DNA of 64,000 nucleotides from Actinomadura rupiterrae (GTDB lineage Bacteria > Actinomycetota > Actinomycetes > Streptosporangiales > Streptosporangiaceae). The translations under genes were made by a program, and so were the position numbers. Position 1 is the stretch's first letter. Each line of letters begins with the position of its first letter. The notes beneath the pieces are model-generated. The model was not told the DNA's origin, made no database searches, and saw nothing but the letters and a program-made list of their open reading frames with translations. This document shows, in pieces, positions 42,601-51,515 of the stretch. Where the stretch lies: NCBI RefSeq assembly GCF_024172125.1, contig NZ_JAMZEA010000004.1, positions 682,001 through 746,000 on the forward strand, read 5' to 3'.

Positions 42601-44930
42601 AGGTCCCCGCCGAGTACTTCGAGTTGCTCGCGGAGGTGGGTGTAGCGGGCGACGAGGTCCGGGCCGGGCTCGGTCTGTCGATTGCGCATCCGGCCGAGTC
42701 GCTGGAACACCTCGATGGAGCCGTGCAGCATGTCGATGACTGTTGCGGGTGCCGGCGGCGTGTGTGACAGTTTCCGTCCTTTCATTCCGGACGCCTGTCG
42801 GCGTTTCTCGTCGCGGAGCCTGTCGAGGAGATGGGAGTAAGGGCTCTCGTTGCGCTGATTGTTCAGTTTCTTGAGCGCCGGGAAACGTTCCCGAAGGATC
42901 TTCCACGCGTCCCACTCGAAGAGCCCCGGCCGGAGCACTTCGACGGCCGTGTAGCAGGCGGGCCACGGCTCGCCCGCAAGGACGTGCGCGATCAGTTCCA
43001 AGCGGCGGCAGGCGAGGGCACAGCGGGCGGCCGTGTTCATCGTGGGCTCAGGCTGGCCGTACAGGTCGTGGTGGAACCGGGCGGCGGCGTCGCGGGCATC
43101 GGCCAGGGCGGGGGAGCCGTTGGCGAGCATCTGCCAGGCCGTGCGGGTGTCGAGGCGACGTACGGCAGCGGACGCGAGCCGGGCGAGGGACCCGTCCATG
43201 CCGAGGCGGCACAGGGCGAGGCCGGCTTCGTTGATCACGGTCCGCAGCGCCCGGTCGCGGCCGAGTTCGGCGACGCGCAGCGGGCACGCCGCGTCCAGGG
43301 ACCATTGGACGCCCGCGGCGACCATGCCGTTCAGCGTCACGGGCTTCCCGGAGTTGATGACGAGGAGGACCTCGTCCACGTCCCGCAGACTGGTGGAGCC
43401 GTACCGTCCTGTGGGTTCGGCCTTGCCGAGTTCGGCGAGGAGCTCGGTGTTGATGTCGGCGGCGTCGCCCGGAGCGGTGGAGAACGGGCCGAGGACGGCG
43501 GCGTCGAGGCTGCCGGCGGGGGCGGTCGACCGGGCGAGCGTCACCCAGGCGCGGGCGCGCTCCATCGTCTCGGGGCTGGCGAGCAGGCGCAGCCTGATGC
43601 GGCCGGGGCGTGCGAGAGACCCGCGGCGCTGGGATGCCCAGCCGATGACTTCCCGTACAGCCGCTTGGCCCGCCCTGTCGGCCGGGTCGTCCTTGGTGAC
43701 CTTGCCGACGCACATCAAGACCAGGACGTCGCCGGTTCCCAGGACGGGCCATGCTGTCAGGCCGCGCTTTCCCAGCAGGCCGGGAACCAGGTCGCTCGCC
43801 TCCCACTGGTCCGCGTTGGCGAGCAGCGAGCCGGGCAGGCGGCGGGCTCCCGGCGGGGCGAGGTGCGCCTCGTGCGAGGCGCTCCGCTCGAAGAAGTCGA
43901 TGAACTCGGCGTCGCCTATCAGCGCCGCGTGCCGCGCCCGGGGCACCGGCACGAGTCGGCGGCGGGCCTCCTTGATCTGGCTCGCGCCGCCGCGCCGTTC
44001 CGGGTCGCCGAGGCTCCTCGCGAGGTCCTCGATCACCCTGCGCGCCGACGCGGGGACCGCGGAGGCCTCCTTGGCGGACGGGCTGCTGATCCGCTGGGTG
44101 AACCAGGTGCGCAGCAGCGCGTGGTCGAGGGCCTCGCCGCGCGCGAGGCGTTCGTAGAACGCGGCCTGCACGGTCGGCCACAGTTCAGTGAGCTTGGCTA
44201 GTTTCCCCTGGTCGAGGCCCGGAATGGGCGTGGTGTTCTCGGCGGGACCGATGTCGGCGCGCTGGCGTGCGGCCAGCAACCGCCAGATGTCGGCGTTGGA
44301 CGGGTCGACGGCGGCGAGTTCGTCCCAGAAGCGGTGTCGCAGGAGCCAGTTGCGAAGCGTGTCGCGCGGGTCGATCAGGTCGCGCAGACGGTAGGCGGCG
44401 GACGGTTCGTCGACCGGCAGGAGGGTCATCGGTACGCCGGTCTCGATGCCGGCGAGCAGGACGCCCGCGCCAAGGGCGTAGGAGCCGCTGCCGGACGTCA
44501 GGAGGCATTCGCCGTCGGCCAGTGCGGTGAGCGCGGTCTTCAGGGGGCCGACGCTGTGGCGGACGGTGGGTTCGGCGACCTTGACGATGTGGAGCCGGTC
44601 CTTGGGGAACGTCCGGCCGCACAGGCCCTTGGCGGAGCACAGCAGTTCCCCCATCCGCCGCGCGTGTTCCACGAAGGGCTGCTGCGAGGGACCGTGGAGG
44701 TTCGTTGTTCCGATGAGGAGGAGGCCGCTGATCTCGGTGCCGGTCTCGGTGAGGCCGTCGAAGACCTTGTGCAGTGGCCTGCGGTCGTCCGGGCCGCCGT
44801 GGAAGTCGATCGGTGCCGGGGACGTCGCCAGCGGCGGCCAACCGAGATCGCCGCCGCCGACCGGGTGGATCAGCAGCGGCGGCGGTGCGCCGGTCGGATC
44901 AGTCCTCGCGTTCGTAGACGTCGAGATCAC
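42594..44930 (-). CDS. CARF-HEPN candidate effector (Csm6/Csx1-like)
   Basis: A 778-residue protein. Residues about 65-180 look like a CARF/Rossmann ligand domain: SGLLLIGTTNLHG and ECLLTSGSGSYALGAGVLL followed by TGVPMTLLPVD. The long middle is helical. Near the C-terminus, residues 693-700 read RNESPYSH, an R-x(6)-H motif of HEPN ribonucleases with the usual Asn after Arg. By analogy to Csm6/Csx1 it would bind cyclic oligoadenylate from Cas10 and cleave RNA. GTG 44930 overlaps the stop of the small ORF upstream (GTGA). The protein is longer than standard Csm6, and the CARF call rests on motif shape only. Confidence 0.6.
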   Translation of the reverse strand: MISTSTNARTDPTGAPPPLLIHPVGGGDLGWPPLATSPAPIDFHGGPDDRRPLHKVFDGLTETGTEISGLLLIGTTNLHGPSQQPFVEHARRMGELLCSAKGLCGRTFPKDRLHIVKVAEPTVRHSVGPLKTALTALADGECLLTSGSGSYALGAGVLLAGIETGVPMTLLPVDEPSAAYRLRDLIDPRDTLRNWLLRHRFWDELAAVDPSNADIWRLLAARQRADIGPAENTTPIPGLDQGKLAKLTELWPTVQAAFYERLARGEALDHALLRTWFTQRISSPSAKEASAVPASARRVIEDLARSLGDPERRGGASQIKEARRRLVPVPRARHAALIGDAEFIDFFERSASHEAHLAPPGARRLPGSLLANADQWEASDLVPGLLGKRGLTAWPVLGTGDVLVLMCVGKVTKDDPADRAGQAAVREVIGWASQRRGSLARPGRIRLRLLASPETMERARAWVTLARSTAPAGSLDAAVLGPFSTAPGDAADINTELLAELGKAEPTGRYGSTSLRDVDEVLLVINSGKPVTLNGMVAAGVQWSLDAACPLRVAELGRDRALRTVINEAGLALCRLGMDGSLARLASAAVRRLDTRTAWQMLANGSPALADARDAAARFHHDLYGQPEPTMNTAARCALACRRLELIAHVLAGEPWPACYTAVEVLRPGLFEWDAWKILRERFPALKKLNNQRNESPYSHLLDRLRDEKRRQASGMKGRKLSHTPPAPATVIDMLHGSIEVFQRLGRMRNRQTEPGPDLVARYTHLREQLEVLGGDLC

Positions 44931-45070
44931 GTCCTTGGGGGTCTCCGGCGGCGTAGGGGAGGGAGCGGCCCCGGTCGGGTCCGACTTCCTGTCCTCGCCC
45001 CTCTCGTTGCGGAGTCGAACTTGTTGCAGATCTTGGCCGAGGCGGGATTGGGCGGCTTGTCTGCAGTCAT
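44927..45070 (-). CDS. 47-residue small ORF linking csx19 and the CARF-HEPN gene
   Basis: It starts at an ATG overlapping the csx19 stop (ATGA) and ends overlapping the next GTG start (GTGA). The product starts MTADKPPNPASAKICNKFDS and ends in a basic Pro/Arg-rich tail. No domain recognised. The double overlap suggests it is translated; alternatively the effector starts upstream in another frame and this is only spacing. Confidence 0.4.
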   Translation of the reverse strand: MTADKPPNPASAKICNKFDSATRGARTGSRTRPGPLPPLRRRRPPRT

Positions 45071-45606
45071 GCCTTCTCCCTGTGCGGTGCGGAGACCTCG
45101 AAGGACAGCAGGCGCTCTTCCGCGATGTAGGCGTTGCCGTGGTCGGGCTCGCGCGCGATGTACTCGCGGGTCGTGAGGGCCACGCGGTCGCCGCGGCCGA
45201 ACTCCCCCGGGATCCGCAGGGTGCCGATGCGTTCGGTGGTGAGCGTCGTCCAGCCGTCCGACGCCTCGACGACCCTGCCCCACAGCAGGTAGCCGCCGGT
45301 CTCGGTGCCGACGGCCTCCAGCCGTCCGGCGTCGGGGAAGGCCGCGGGCAGGGCCGCCGGGTCCTCGGTCAGGACGACGGTGCGCCCCGGGTCGTCGGGA
45401 CCGCCGAGCCAGCGCAGTTCGGTGCGCTCGTCGAACACACGCGCCTCGAAGACACCTTCGGGCGCGGCGCGGCGCGCTTCGGCGGCGGTGGCGACCTCGT
45501 ACCGCCACGGCGTGGTGAGTAGCGCGATCCCGTCCGGGGCGTGCCGCATGGCCTCGGCGAAGGTGAGGCCGTCGCGCGCCGCGACGTGAAGGATGGTGCC
45601 GGTCAT
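45067..45606 (-). CDS. csx19: Csx19-like type III-D protein
   Basis: A 179-residue protein starting at ATG 45606 (ATGA overlap with the Cas7-Cas7 stop); an upstream in-frame extension to 45633 is not needed. The C-terminal half, GGYLLWGRVVEASDGW, TLTTERIGTLRIP and HGNAYIAEERLLSFE, matches the pattern of Csx19 (TIGR03984), a protein found only with III-D systems. Its exact role in the complex is unsettled. Confidence 0.7.
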   Translation of the reverse strand: MTGTILHVAARDGLTFAEAMRHAPDGIALLTTPWRYEVATAAEARRAAPEGVFEARVFDERTELRWLGGPDDPGRTVVLTEDPAALPAAFPDAGRLEAVGTETGGYLLWGRVVEASDGWTTLTTERIGTLRIPGEFGRGDRVALTTREYIAREPDHGNAYIAEERLLSFEVSAPHREKA

Positions 45607-47246
45607 CGCGGGCTCCCCACGTATTCGCGCCATGCGGCCGCCAGCCTGTCGTTCCGGAGGGCGTCCGCGAGTGCCGTGCCGGGTGTCCAGCCGTTGCCGG
45701 AGAACTCGATCCCGGTGATCGTGACGTCGCCGAATCCCCGGTTGACCATGCCGCCCAGCGGGACGCGGCGCTGCTCCAGGTCGCGCAGGACGAGCAGGAG
45801 CAGCGCGAGCGCGACGTCCCGGTCGTCGCCGAGCCTGGTCAGGTCGACGGTGAGCCGGATCGGTTCCCAGCGGACGCCGTGCGGTTCGAGCACGCTGAAC
45901 AGCAGGTGCTCGGCGGCGCCTCCCGTCCAGCGGTCGATGGCGACGTGGTCGGCCTGGTCGAGACCGCGCGCGGCGAGCGCGTCGCGCACCGCGGGCGGCA
46001 GCGCTGGGCGAGCGCCGTCACCACCGCTGTTTCCCCCGCCGTCCGCGTCGCCGTTGCCATTCGGCGCACCGTTCACGACCAGGTCCCACACGTCGGCGGG
46101 GACGGTCGTCTCGCTCACGCATTCGTGGACGGTCACGGCGCCCCGTCCGCGCGGGTGACCGGACGCGTCACCGTCCGGTTCGCGGCGGGCCGCGCCGAAC
46201 AGCATGCGGACGGCGTCCAGGCCGTCGAGCTGGTCGAGGAAGGCTTCGGCGTGGTGCCGCGCGGCCACGACGTCCCGTGCGCCGTCCTGCATCGGAGGGT
46301 GCGGGGCGTCCAGGCCGCGGGCGGTGCGCTCGATGAATTCGGCGTGGGTGCGCAGGGCGCCCTTGATGGAGCTGCCGCTCAGCGTGAGCGTCAGCGCGTC
46401 CGGCCCGATCTCCGTGGTCAGCGGCAGCGTCTTGATCGTCGCGCCTTCGCCGGCGGCCCTGACCATGACGGGCGCGTCGGGTCGCCACCGCAACTGCACG
46501 GTGACCAGCTCGCGGCGAGCAGGCAGATCGGCGGCGCCCGCGTTCACCTTCGTCTCGTCGAACACCTCCGGTTCGCCGCCGAGAAAGGCGAGCAGGCCCG
46601 CGCGGCCGGTGAAGTCGTGCTCGTGGACGTCCAGCGGTGACGGCAGCAGCGTCACGATGCCGAGGCCCTTCCCGTTGGCGGCCCCGAGACCGATCTCCTC
46701 GGACTTCAGAGCGCTCAGCAGCGCGTGCAGCCGAGCGCGGTCCCGGTCGAGGTCGGCCTCGGTCGTCTCGACGTCGACCTCGAAGGACAGGTAGCGGCCG
46801 GGCGGGACGACGGTGCGCGCGTACAGGAAGCCTGAAGCGGCGGCGCCGGTGACGCGGTCGATGCCGACGCCGTGGACGACGGGCAGCATGCGGGATCCGA
46901 GCCGGTCGTTGGGGATCCCGTCGCCGTCGGTGCTGGTGGAGGCGGTGATGATGGCGTCGCGGACGATGATCCGGCTGGCCTGCCCGGAGTCGGGTTCCCC
47001 GTCCCGGATGAAACCCCACAGATCGTCCAGCGTGTCGGTCTCGGGGTGGGCGCCGCGCATCCAGGTGCGCAGGGCGCCGGCGAGGCTGGTGCCGGGCACG
47101 TAGACGCGGTCCTGGCCGTCCACGGCGACCGGCAGCGCCTCGGCCGGGTCGAGCGCGATGCCGCCGACGTGCAGCGGGGTCTGGGTACGCAGCCAGCCGC
47201 GCACCCGGAGCCGCCGGTCCATCGGGCGGCCCCTCGCGGGCGTCAT
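45603..47246 (-). CDS. tandem Cas7-Cas7 (Csm3-like) fusion, type III-D
   Basis: A 547-residue protein with two RAMP Cas7 units. Unit 1: LRTQTPLHVGG, YVPGTSLAGALRTWM, IIVRDAIITAS, VGIDRVTGAAASG and LGAANGKGLGIV. Unit 2: TLTLSGSSIKGALRTHAEFI, VAIDRWTGGAAE, and GGMVNRGFGDV. The IDRxTGAA segment carries the Asp-type thumb region that in Csm3/Cmr4 cleaves target RNA. One such fusion replaces two backbone subunits. ATGA overlaps on both sides. Confidence 0.82.
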   Translation of the reverse strand: MTPARGRPMDRRLRVRGWLRTQTPLHVGGIALDPAEALPVAVDGQDRVYVPGTSLAGALRTWMRGAHPETDTLDDLWGFIRDGEPDSGQASRIIVRDAIITASTSTDGDGIPNDRLGSRMLPVVHGVGIDRVTGAAASGFLYARTVVPPGRYLSFEVDVETTEADLDRDRARLHALLSALKSEEIGLGAANGKGLGIVTLLPSPLDVHEHDFTGRAGLLAFLGGEPEVFDETKVNAGAADLPARRELVTVQLRWRPDAPVMVRAAGEGATIKTLPLTTEIGPDALTLTLSGSSIKGALRTHAEFIERTARGLDAPHPPMQDGARDVVAARHHAEAFLDQLDGLDAVRMLFGAARREPDGDASGHPRGRGAVTVHECVSETTVPADVWDLVVNGAPNGNGDADGGGNSGGDGARPALPPAVRDALAARGLDQADHVAIDRWTGGAAEHLLFSVLEPHGVRWEPIRLTVDLTRLGDDRDVALALLLLVLRDLEQRRVPLGGMVNRGFGDVTITGIEFSGNGWTPGTALADALRNDRLAAAWREYVGSPR

Positions 47247-49582
47247 GTGCGGGCCTCCTCGGGCTGGGCTTCGGGGTGGGCTTCGCTGCGGGTGTGGGCG
47301 GCCAGGCTCGCGGTCAGCAGCGACCGCAGCGCGTCGGCCCGCAGGTCACGGCGCAGGACGTCCAGTCCTTCGGCGGTGAGGACCAGTTCGGCCTGGTCGG
47401 TGAACCCGAGCGTTTCCCACACGTCCCTTTCGATGAGCAGCGCGCGGATCGCGGCTGTCGCCTGCGGCGCGTTCCAGCGCCTGGTGAGCGCGGTGATACG
47501 GGCGCCGAGCCGAGCGGGCTCCTCGTCCAGGTGGTCGAAGAGGCGGCGGAGCGCGTTCAGCCGGGTCGCGGAAAGCTCGACAAGGGGGCCGAGGACCTTG
47601 CCCGGGTGGGCCGCCCGTTCCTCCGCGAGCCGCCAGATCTCCGTGCGCCACGCAGCCGTCTCGATCAGCCGGGCGCCGGCGTGGCCGGGGTCGACGGAGG
47701 ACAGCAGGGATCTGGCGGGACGCGGTGCTCCGGACGGGTCGCCCGTCGCCTCGTCGCCGCTGGTCCTCCGCAGGACCTCGCCCGTGACGAGCGGGTCGTT
47801 GATGCGGATGCGGCCGAACCCCTCGCCGCGCCGTTCACCGATGCCGGACTGTTCGACCGCAGCCAGGACCTCGGCGTCGATGTGGCCTTTCACGACCTCG
47901 AACGTGAGGCAGCCGCCGGCCGCGAAGCCGAGGAGCGCGGGTCTCGGCAGGCGCCAGCCGCGGTGCCAGGAGTCGGTCCGGGCGATCTCGTATCTGGTCG
48001 GTATCCGGCCGGGCTCCCGGAGGAGCGGTTTGAGCTCCACTCCGTCCGCACCGGCGGCGGCGAACGCCCTCTCCAGGAGGCGCGCGAAGTCGGCAGGGTC
48101 GTCGCTTGGGGCGAGCCACGCGTCGCGGACCAGGACATCCGACAGCAGCCAGACGCGCAGCCGGTCGCCGCTCACGACCGGCGCAGCCTCGTCCGGCACC
48201 GGCTCGTCCGTGATGTCGAGGGGCTCGGCGGTGACGGAGATCAGGCCGTAGTCGTCCTTGCGGGACCTTCCGAGCCGCCATCGGCCGCTCAACTTCTCCC
48301 ACCATCCCGCGTCCAGGATGCCGCGCCGGACCCGGACCTCGGCCGCCAGCACGGTTCCGGGTGCCAGCGCCTCGTACACGTAGACACCGCCGAGGGCCTG
48401 GGTGGGGCGCTGTGACGTGTCCTCGATGGTGTTGTGCATCCTGAGGTCGAAGCCAGGTGTCTCGACCGTCACGTGGGCAGCGCCGCCGACATACCCATTA
48501 CGCACCCGCTTGAAGGCCCGGCCCTTGGGGACGCCCTCCACCGCCCGGTTGAGGTAGACGTCCTTCTTGTCCTTGTCGCGTTCGAAGACGTGCGGGACGG
48601 GACGTCCAGGCAGCCCGTCCACCTGCGGAGTGGCCGGGGTCACCACCAGGTCCCCGCAGCGTGCCGCCGCGGCGGCGGCAGGCGAGTCCAGCCGGCGCAG
48701 CACCGGCCCCAGCAGCATCCAGCCGGGGGCGTGGTCGCGGCCCTGCACGAGGTTCCCGACGGTGCGGTCGTGGGCGAGCAGCGGCGTCTCCAGGGTCATG
48801 TGCAGGACGGCGCCTTCCCATCCGCCGTCCGCCGCGTACCGCTCGGCGGAGTGGGGTCCCGGCGGTTGCTCGGGTTCCGGCGGCGGCACCGGGTCCGCGG
48901 TCCAGCGCTCCAGGTCGCCGACGCTCGGCGGCAGGCCCGCGCCGCCCAGATCGAGCCGGCACCGCCCCGACCCGCGGCGTCGCTTGGCGCCGATGCCCTC
49001 CACCAGGCGCGCACCCGCCCACAGCAGAGCCCGGGCGCATCCGAGCTGCTCCTCGGACAGCCCGTCCGGCAGTTCCGCCGTTCCCTCCAGCGTCATACCG
49101 CCGCGCGCCATCTCGTCGAAACGCAGCATGTCCTCCCGCGCCGCGCCGGTCACCGGATCATGCGCGACGCCCGGCTTCACGAACGTCGCCGCGTCCACGA
49201 GGCGCCGGTTCCGGGCGACGGCGGGACCGAGACCGCCCGGCACACGCAACGGACCGAGATAGCGGAGTGCGGCGGGACGCGGATGCACCGCGGAACGCAC
49301 TGGTGCCGCGGCCGCCTCGGCGCCGGGGAATGCCGGCTGGTACCCGAACAGGTAGTCCACCCAGTCATGCCAGACGCGGCGGCCGCCGCCCTTCCCGTCG
49401 AGGGCGCGGGCGGCGATCTCGCAGCCGTCCCGCCAGACTCCGTTGAGCGACTTGGCCGGGACGAACGGGAGCCGGTTCTCGTCACGAAGCACCTGCCGGC
49501 TGAGGCGGCCGTGCTGTCCGGTCCCGGCACCGATGTGCCAATCGCTCAGCATCCGCAACGTCAGGGAAATGGTGTATCTCAT
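47243..49582 (-). CDS. csx10: Cas7-Csx10 fusion, type III-D
   Basis: A 779-residue protein. The N-terminal 200 residues are Cas7-like (LRMLSDWHIGAGTGQHG, FVPAKSLNGVWRDGCE, ERW-type GAKRRRGSGRC). The rest resembles Csx10, the Cas5-type subunit of III-D: MHNTIEDTSQRPTQALGGVY, VYEALAPGTVL, then GWRLPRPALLGFAAGGCLTFEV and SGIGERRGEGFGRIRIN. It would hold the crRNA 5' end and contact Cas10. ATGA overlaps with the cas10 stop upstream and with the next gene. Confidence 0.8.
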   Translation of the reverse strand: MRYTISLTLRMLSDWHIGAGTGQHGRLSRQVLRDENRLPFVPAKSLNGVWRDGCEIAARALDGKGGGRRVWHDWVDYLFGYQPAFPGAEAAAAPVRSAVHPRPAALRYLGPLRVPGGLGPAVARNRRLVDAATFVKPGVAHDPVTGAAREDMLRFDEMARGGMTLEGTAELPDGLSEEQLGCARALLWAGARLVEGIGAKRRRGSGRCRLDLGGAGLPPSVGDLERWTADPVPPPEPEQPPGPHSAERYAADGGWEGAVLHMTLETPLLAHDRTVGNLVQGRDHAPGWMLLGPVLRRLDSPAAAAAARCGDLVVTPATPQVDGLPGRPVPHVFERDKDKKDVYLNRAVEGVPKGRAFKRVRNGYVGGAAHVTVETPGFDLRMHNTIEDTSQRPTQALGGVYVYEALAPGTVLAAEVRVRRGILDAGWWEKLSGRWRLGRSRKDDYGLISVTAEPLDITDEPVPDEAAPVVSGDRLRVWLLSDVLVRDAWLAPSDDPADFARLLERAFAAAGADGVELKPLLREPGRIPTRYEIARTDSWHRGWRLPRPALLGFAAGGCLTFEVVKGHIDAEVLAAVEQSGIGERRGEGFGRIRINDPLVTGEVLRRTSGDEATGDPSGAPRPARSLLSSVDPGHAGARLIETAAWRTEIWRLAEERAAHPGKVLGPLVELSATRLNALRRLFDHLDEEPARLGARITALTRRWNAPQATAAIRALLIERDVWETLGFTDQAELVLTAEGLDVLRRDLRADALRSLLTASLAAHTRSEAHPEAQPEEART

Positions 49583-51195
49583 ACCCGCTCCTTCGAGGAG
49601 AGGAAGGGAGCGGCGTTCAAGGCGTCCAGAAGGCCGGTGCGGCGGTACCGGCCGTCATGCCAGAACAGCGAACCGTCATCGGCGAGTCCCTTGACCGCAT
49701 CCTCGCCGAGCCATGTGGACACCATTCTCAACCGCGCGTCCGCGGCCCGGTGCCCCCGGAACAGGGCGGACCGCAGTTCGTGTACCTGCCCGGCCGATAT
49801 CACGCGGGTCCCGTCCCGCGTGTCCGTCAGGGCGGCGACACGTCTTTCCAGGTCGTCCCAGTGCCGGTGCCGCGCCCACTCCGCGTCTTCCGCTTCTCCT
49901 ACGATGTAGGGCTGGCCGGTCAGGCAGGTGCCCTCGTCGTCGAGGGTCTGCTGCTTGCGCAGCCGCTCCAGGTCGGCGAACGCGCTCTCGAAAAGGACAT
50001 GGAACGAAAGGGCGCTCCTGTCCTGGCCCAGCTCCTCTTTCACCGCCTTCGCCTCAATGGTCAGTTCCTCGGCGAGCTGGACGGCGCTGTGGAACGGGTA
50101 GGCGCGCTTCACGATCGCCACACCCGCGCACGCGCCCAGCCCGTTCAGGTCTTCGATGTGTTCGAGCGCTCTGCAGACCGCTTCGTCGGCGTTGGCCAGA
50201 CGAGTGAACTCCTCCAGGTAGCGGCGGGCGAACGGCAGGGCCAGTTCCCCATCGCAGACCACGGTGAGATCGTCGCCACCGAGAATGAGCGGAAGAACCG
50301 GCGGTTCCGGCGTCCGCGCCGACCATGCGCTGTCGCGCAGCATGCCGAACGCCGACCGGAAAGCCTGCCGGGCGCTTTCGTCCACGCCTTCGGACAGCCC
50401 GCGCAGCCGCCTGGTGTACTCGTCCGCGCGCTTGATTCCACTGCCGGACGCGAACCCCTGGAAGATCCTCCCCATCCCGTTGCCGTCCGCGTGGACGACC
50501 GCGACCCACTCCGCCTTGTCGTTCAGGTGGTCAACGACCTCGAGGAGCTTCTGGCGGGCCGCCGCCTTGCCTTCCTCGTCATCCTCGTCGCACAGGCCCA
50601 TCTCGACGGCGAGCCGCAGCAGCGCCGGACCGAAGGCATCCAGCTTCGCCAGGCTCGGCGCCGAACGGGCCTCCGGTCGCCGGTCGCCACCGAACTCGAC
50701 GACCCGGCGGGCGGGAAGACCGCTGGACCCGCACCGCGCCGCGATCGGCACCCCCGGGAACCGCAGCCTCGGACCACGCCTCTTCGCACGCGCCACCGCG
50801 AGGAGCTCGCGGGCGTCCGCGATACCGTGCGCGAGTTCCTGGGCGTCCCCCCACTCGATCGCCTCGCCGACCGCACCGCACACGTCCAGCCCCGGCGCCT
50901 CCCGCAGCGCCGCCTCGGTGATGACGCCGACCACCCGCCTGCCCGTCTCCTGGTCTCTGACGAGCATCGTCACGCCGCCCGCGTTCGCGGTCACCACCTC
51001 GACGCCGTGCTCCTCGACGCGCCGCCGCCGGGCGTCCGGCCCCGACACCCCGACCGCCGCCAGGGCCCTGTCCAGCCATTCGCCCTCGACACGGGTGATC
51101 AGTTGCGACGCGCCGACATTCTCCCGCCGCTTGTTCGAGCCGAAGATGTAGTTCTGGTTGCCCGCCGTGCTCAGCACCACCGCGTGCACCTTCAC
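49579..51195 (-). CDS. cas10: Cas10 large subunit, HD-less, with GGDD palm
   Basis: A 538-residue protein. It starts directly with the first palm region (LSTAGNQNYIFGSNKRRENV, GASQLI), without an N-terminal HD nuclease. Palm motifs are VAVVHADGNGMGRIF near 232-245 and LILGGDDLTVV with GGDD at 306-309, the polymerase-like site that makes cyclic oligoadenylates. The final 120 residues are a helical C-terminal domain. The absence of HD and presence of Csx10 and Csx19 fit subtype III-D. First gene of the seven-frame operon; its ribosome site is GGGGGGCC-like and weak. Confidence 0.9.
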   Translation of the reverse strand: MKVHAVVLSTAGNQNYIFGSNKRRENVGASQLITRVEGEWLDRALAAVGVSGPDARRRRVEEHGVEVVTANAGGVTMLVRDQETGRRVVGVITEAALREAPGLDVCGAVGEAIEWGDAQELAHGIADARELLAVARAKRRGPRLRFPGVPIAARCGSSGLPARRVVEFGGDRRPEARSAPSLAKLDAFGPALLRLAVEMGLCDEDDEEGKAAARQKLLEVVDHLNDKAEWVAVVHADGNGMGRIFQGFASGSGIKRADEYTRRLRGLSEGVDESARQAFRSAFGMLRDSAWSARTPEPPVLPLILGGDDLTVVCDGELALPFARRYLEEFTRLANADEAVCRALEHIEDLNGLGACAGVAIVKRAYPFHSAVQLAEELTIEAKAVKEELGQDRSALSFHVLFESAFADLERLRKQQTLDDEGTCLTGQPYIVGEAEDAEWARHRHWDDLERRVAALTDTRDGTRVISAGQVHELRSALFRGHRAADARLRMVSTWLGEDAVKGLADDGSLFWHDGRYRRTGLLDALNAAPFLSSKERV

Positions 51196-51515
51196 CCCGG
51201 CCCCCCTTCACGTCTACCGCATTGACACCGGGTACTGATGGACGAACCTCCACGGTCGTCCAGAGCGGCATGCTAAGGGCGCCGACCTACAGCATCGCGA
51301 CCAAACCGCCGTATCCCCCGATGACCGACTCCGGCCGACCGCCACGCTTCCTGCTCGCCCTTCGGCTCTTCCCAGGAGGTGACTGAGGCGGGGCAGGCCG
51401 CAGGCGGGCAACGGCGGAATGACCTGCTCATCGCGTCCCCGCGTGACCGGAAACGGACGGGATGCAACGGCCGTCCATCGGTACGTTGTGCCCCACGACG
51501 GAAGAGAGGCTCGCA
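51196..51515. promoter_or_regulatory. divergent promoter region between cas10 and the SAVED gene
   Basis: About 320 bp between two divergently read genes, with no supported ORF. Both promoters must lie here, which allows shared control of the III-D operon and the membrane effector. No clear -10/-35 pairs were placed. Confidence 0.5.

Noticed and set aside
46872..48415. Plus-strand frames of more than 370 codons opposite the III-D RAMP genes
   Set aside because: Antisense shadows; RAMP motifs and operon overlaps are on the minus strand.
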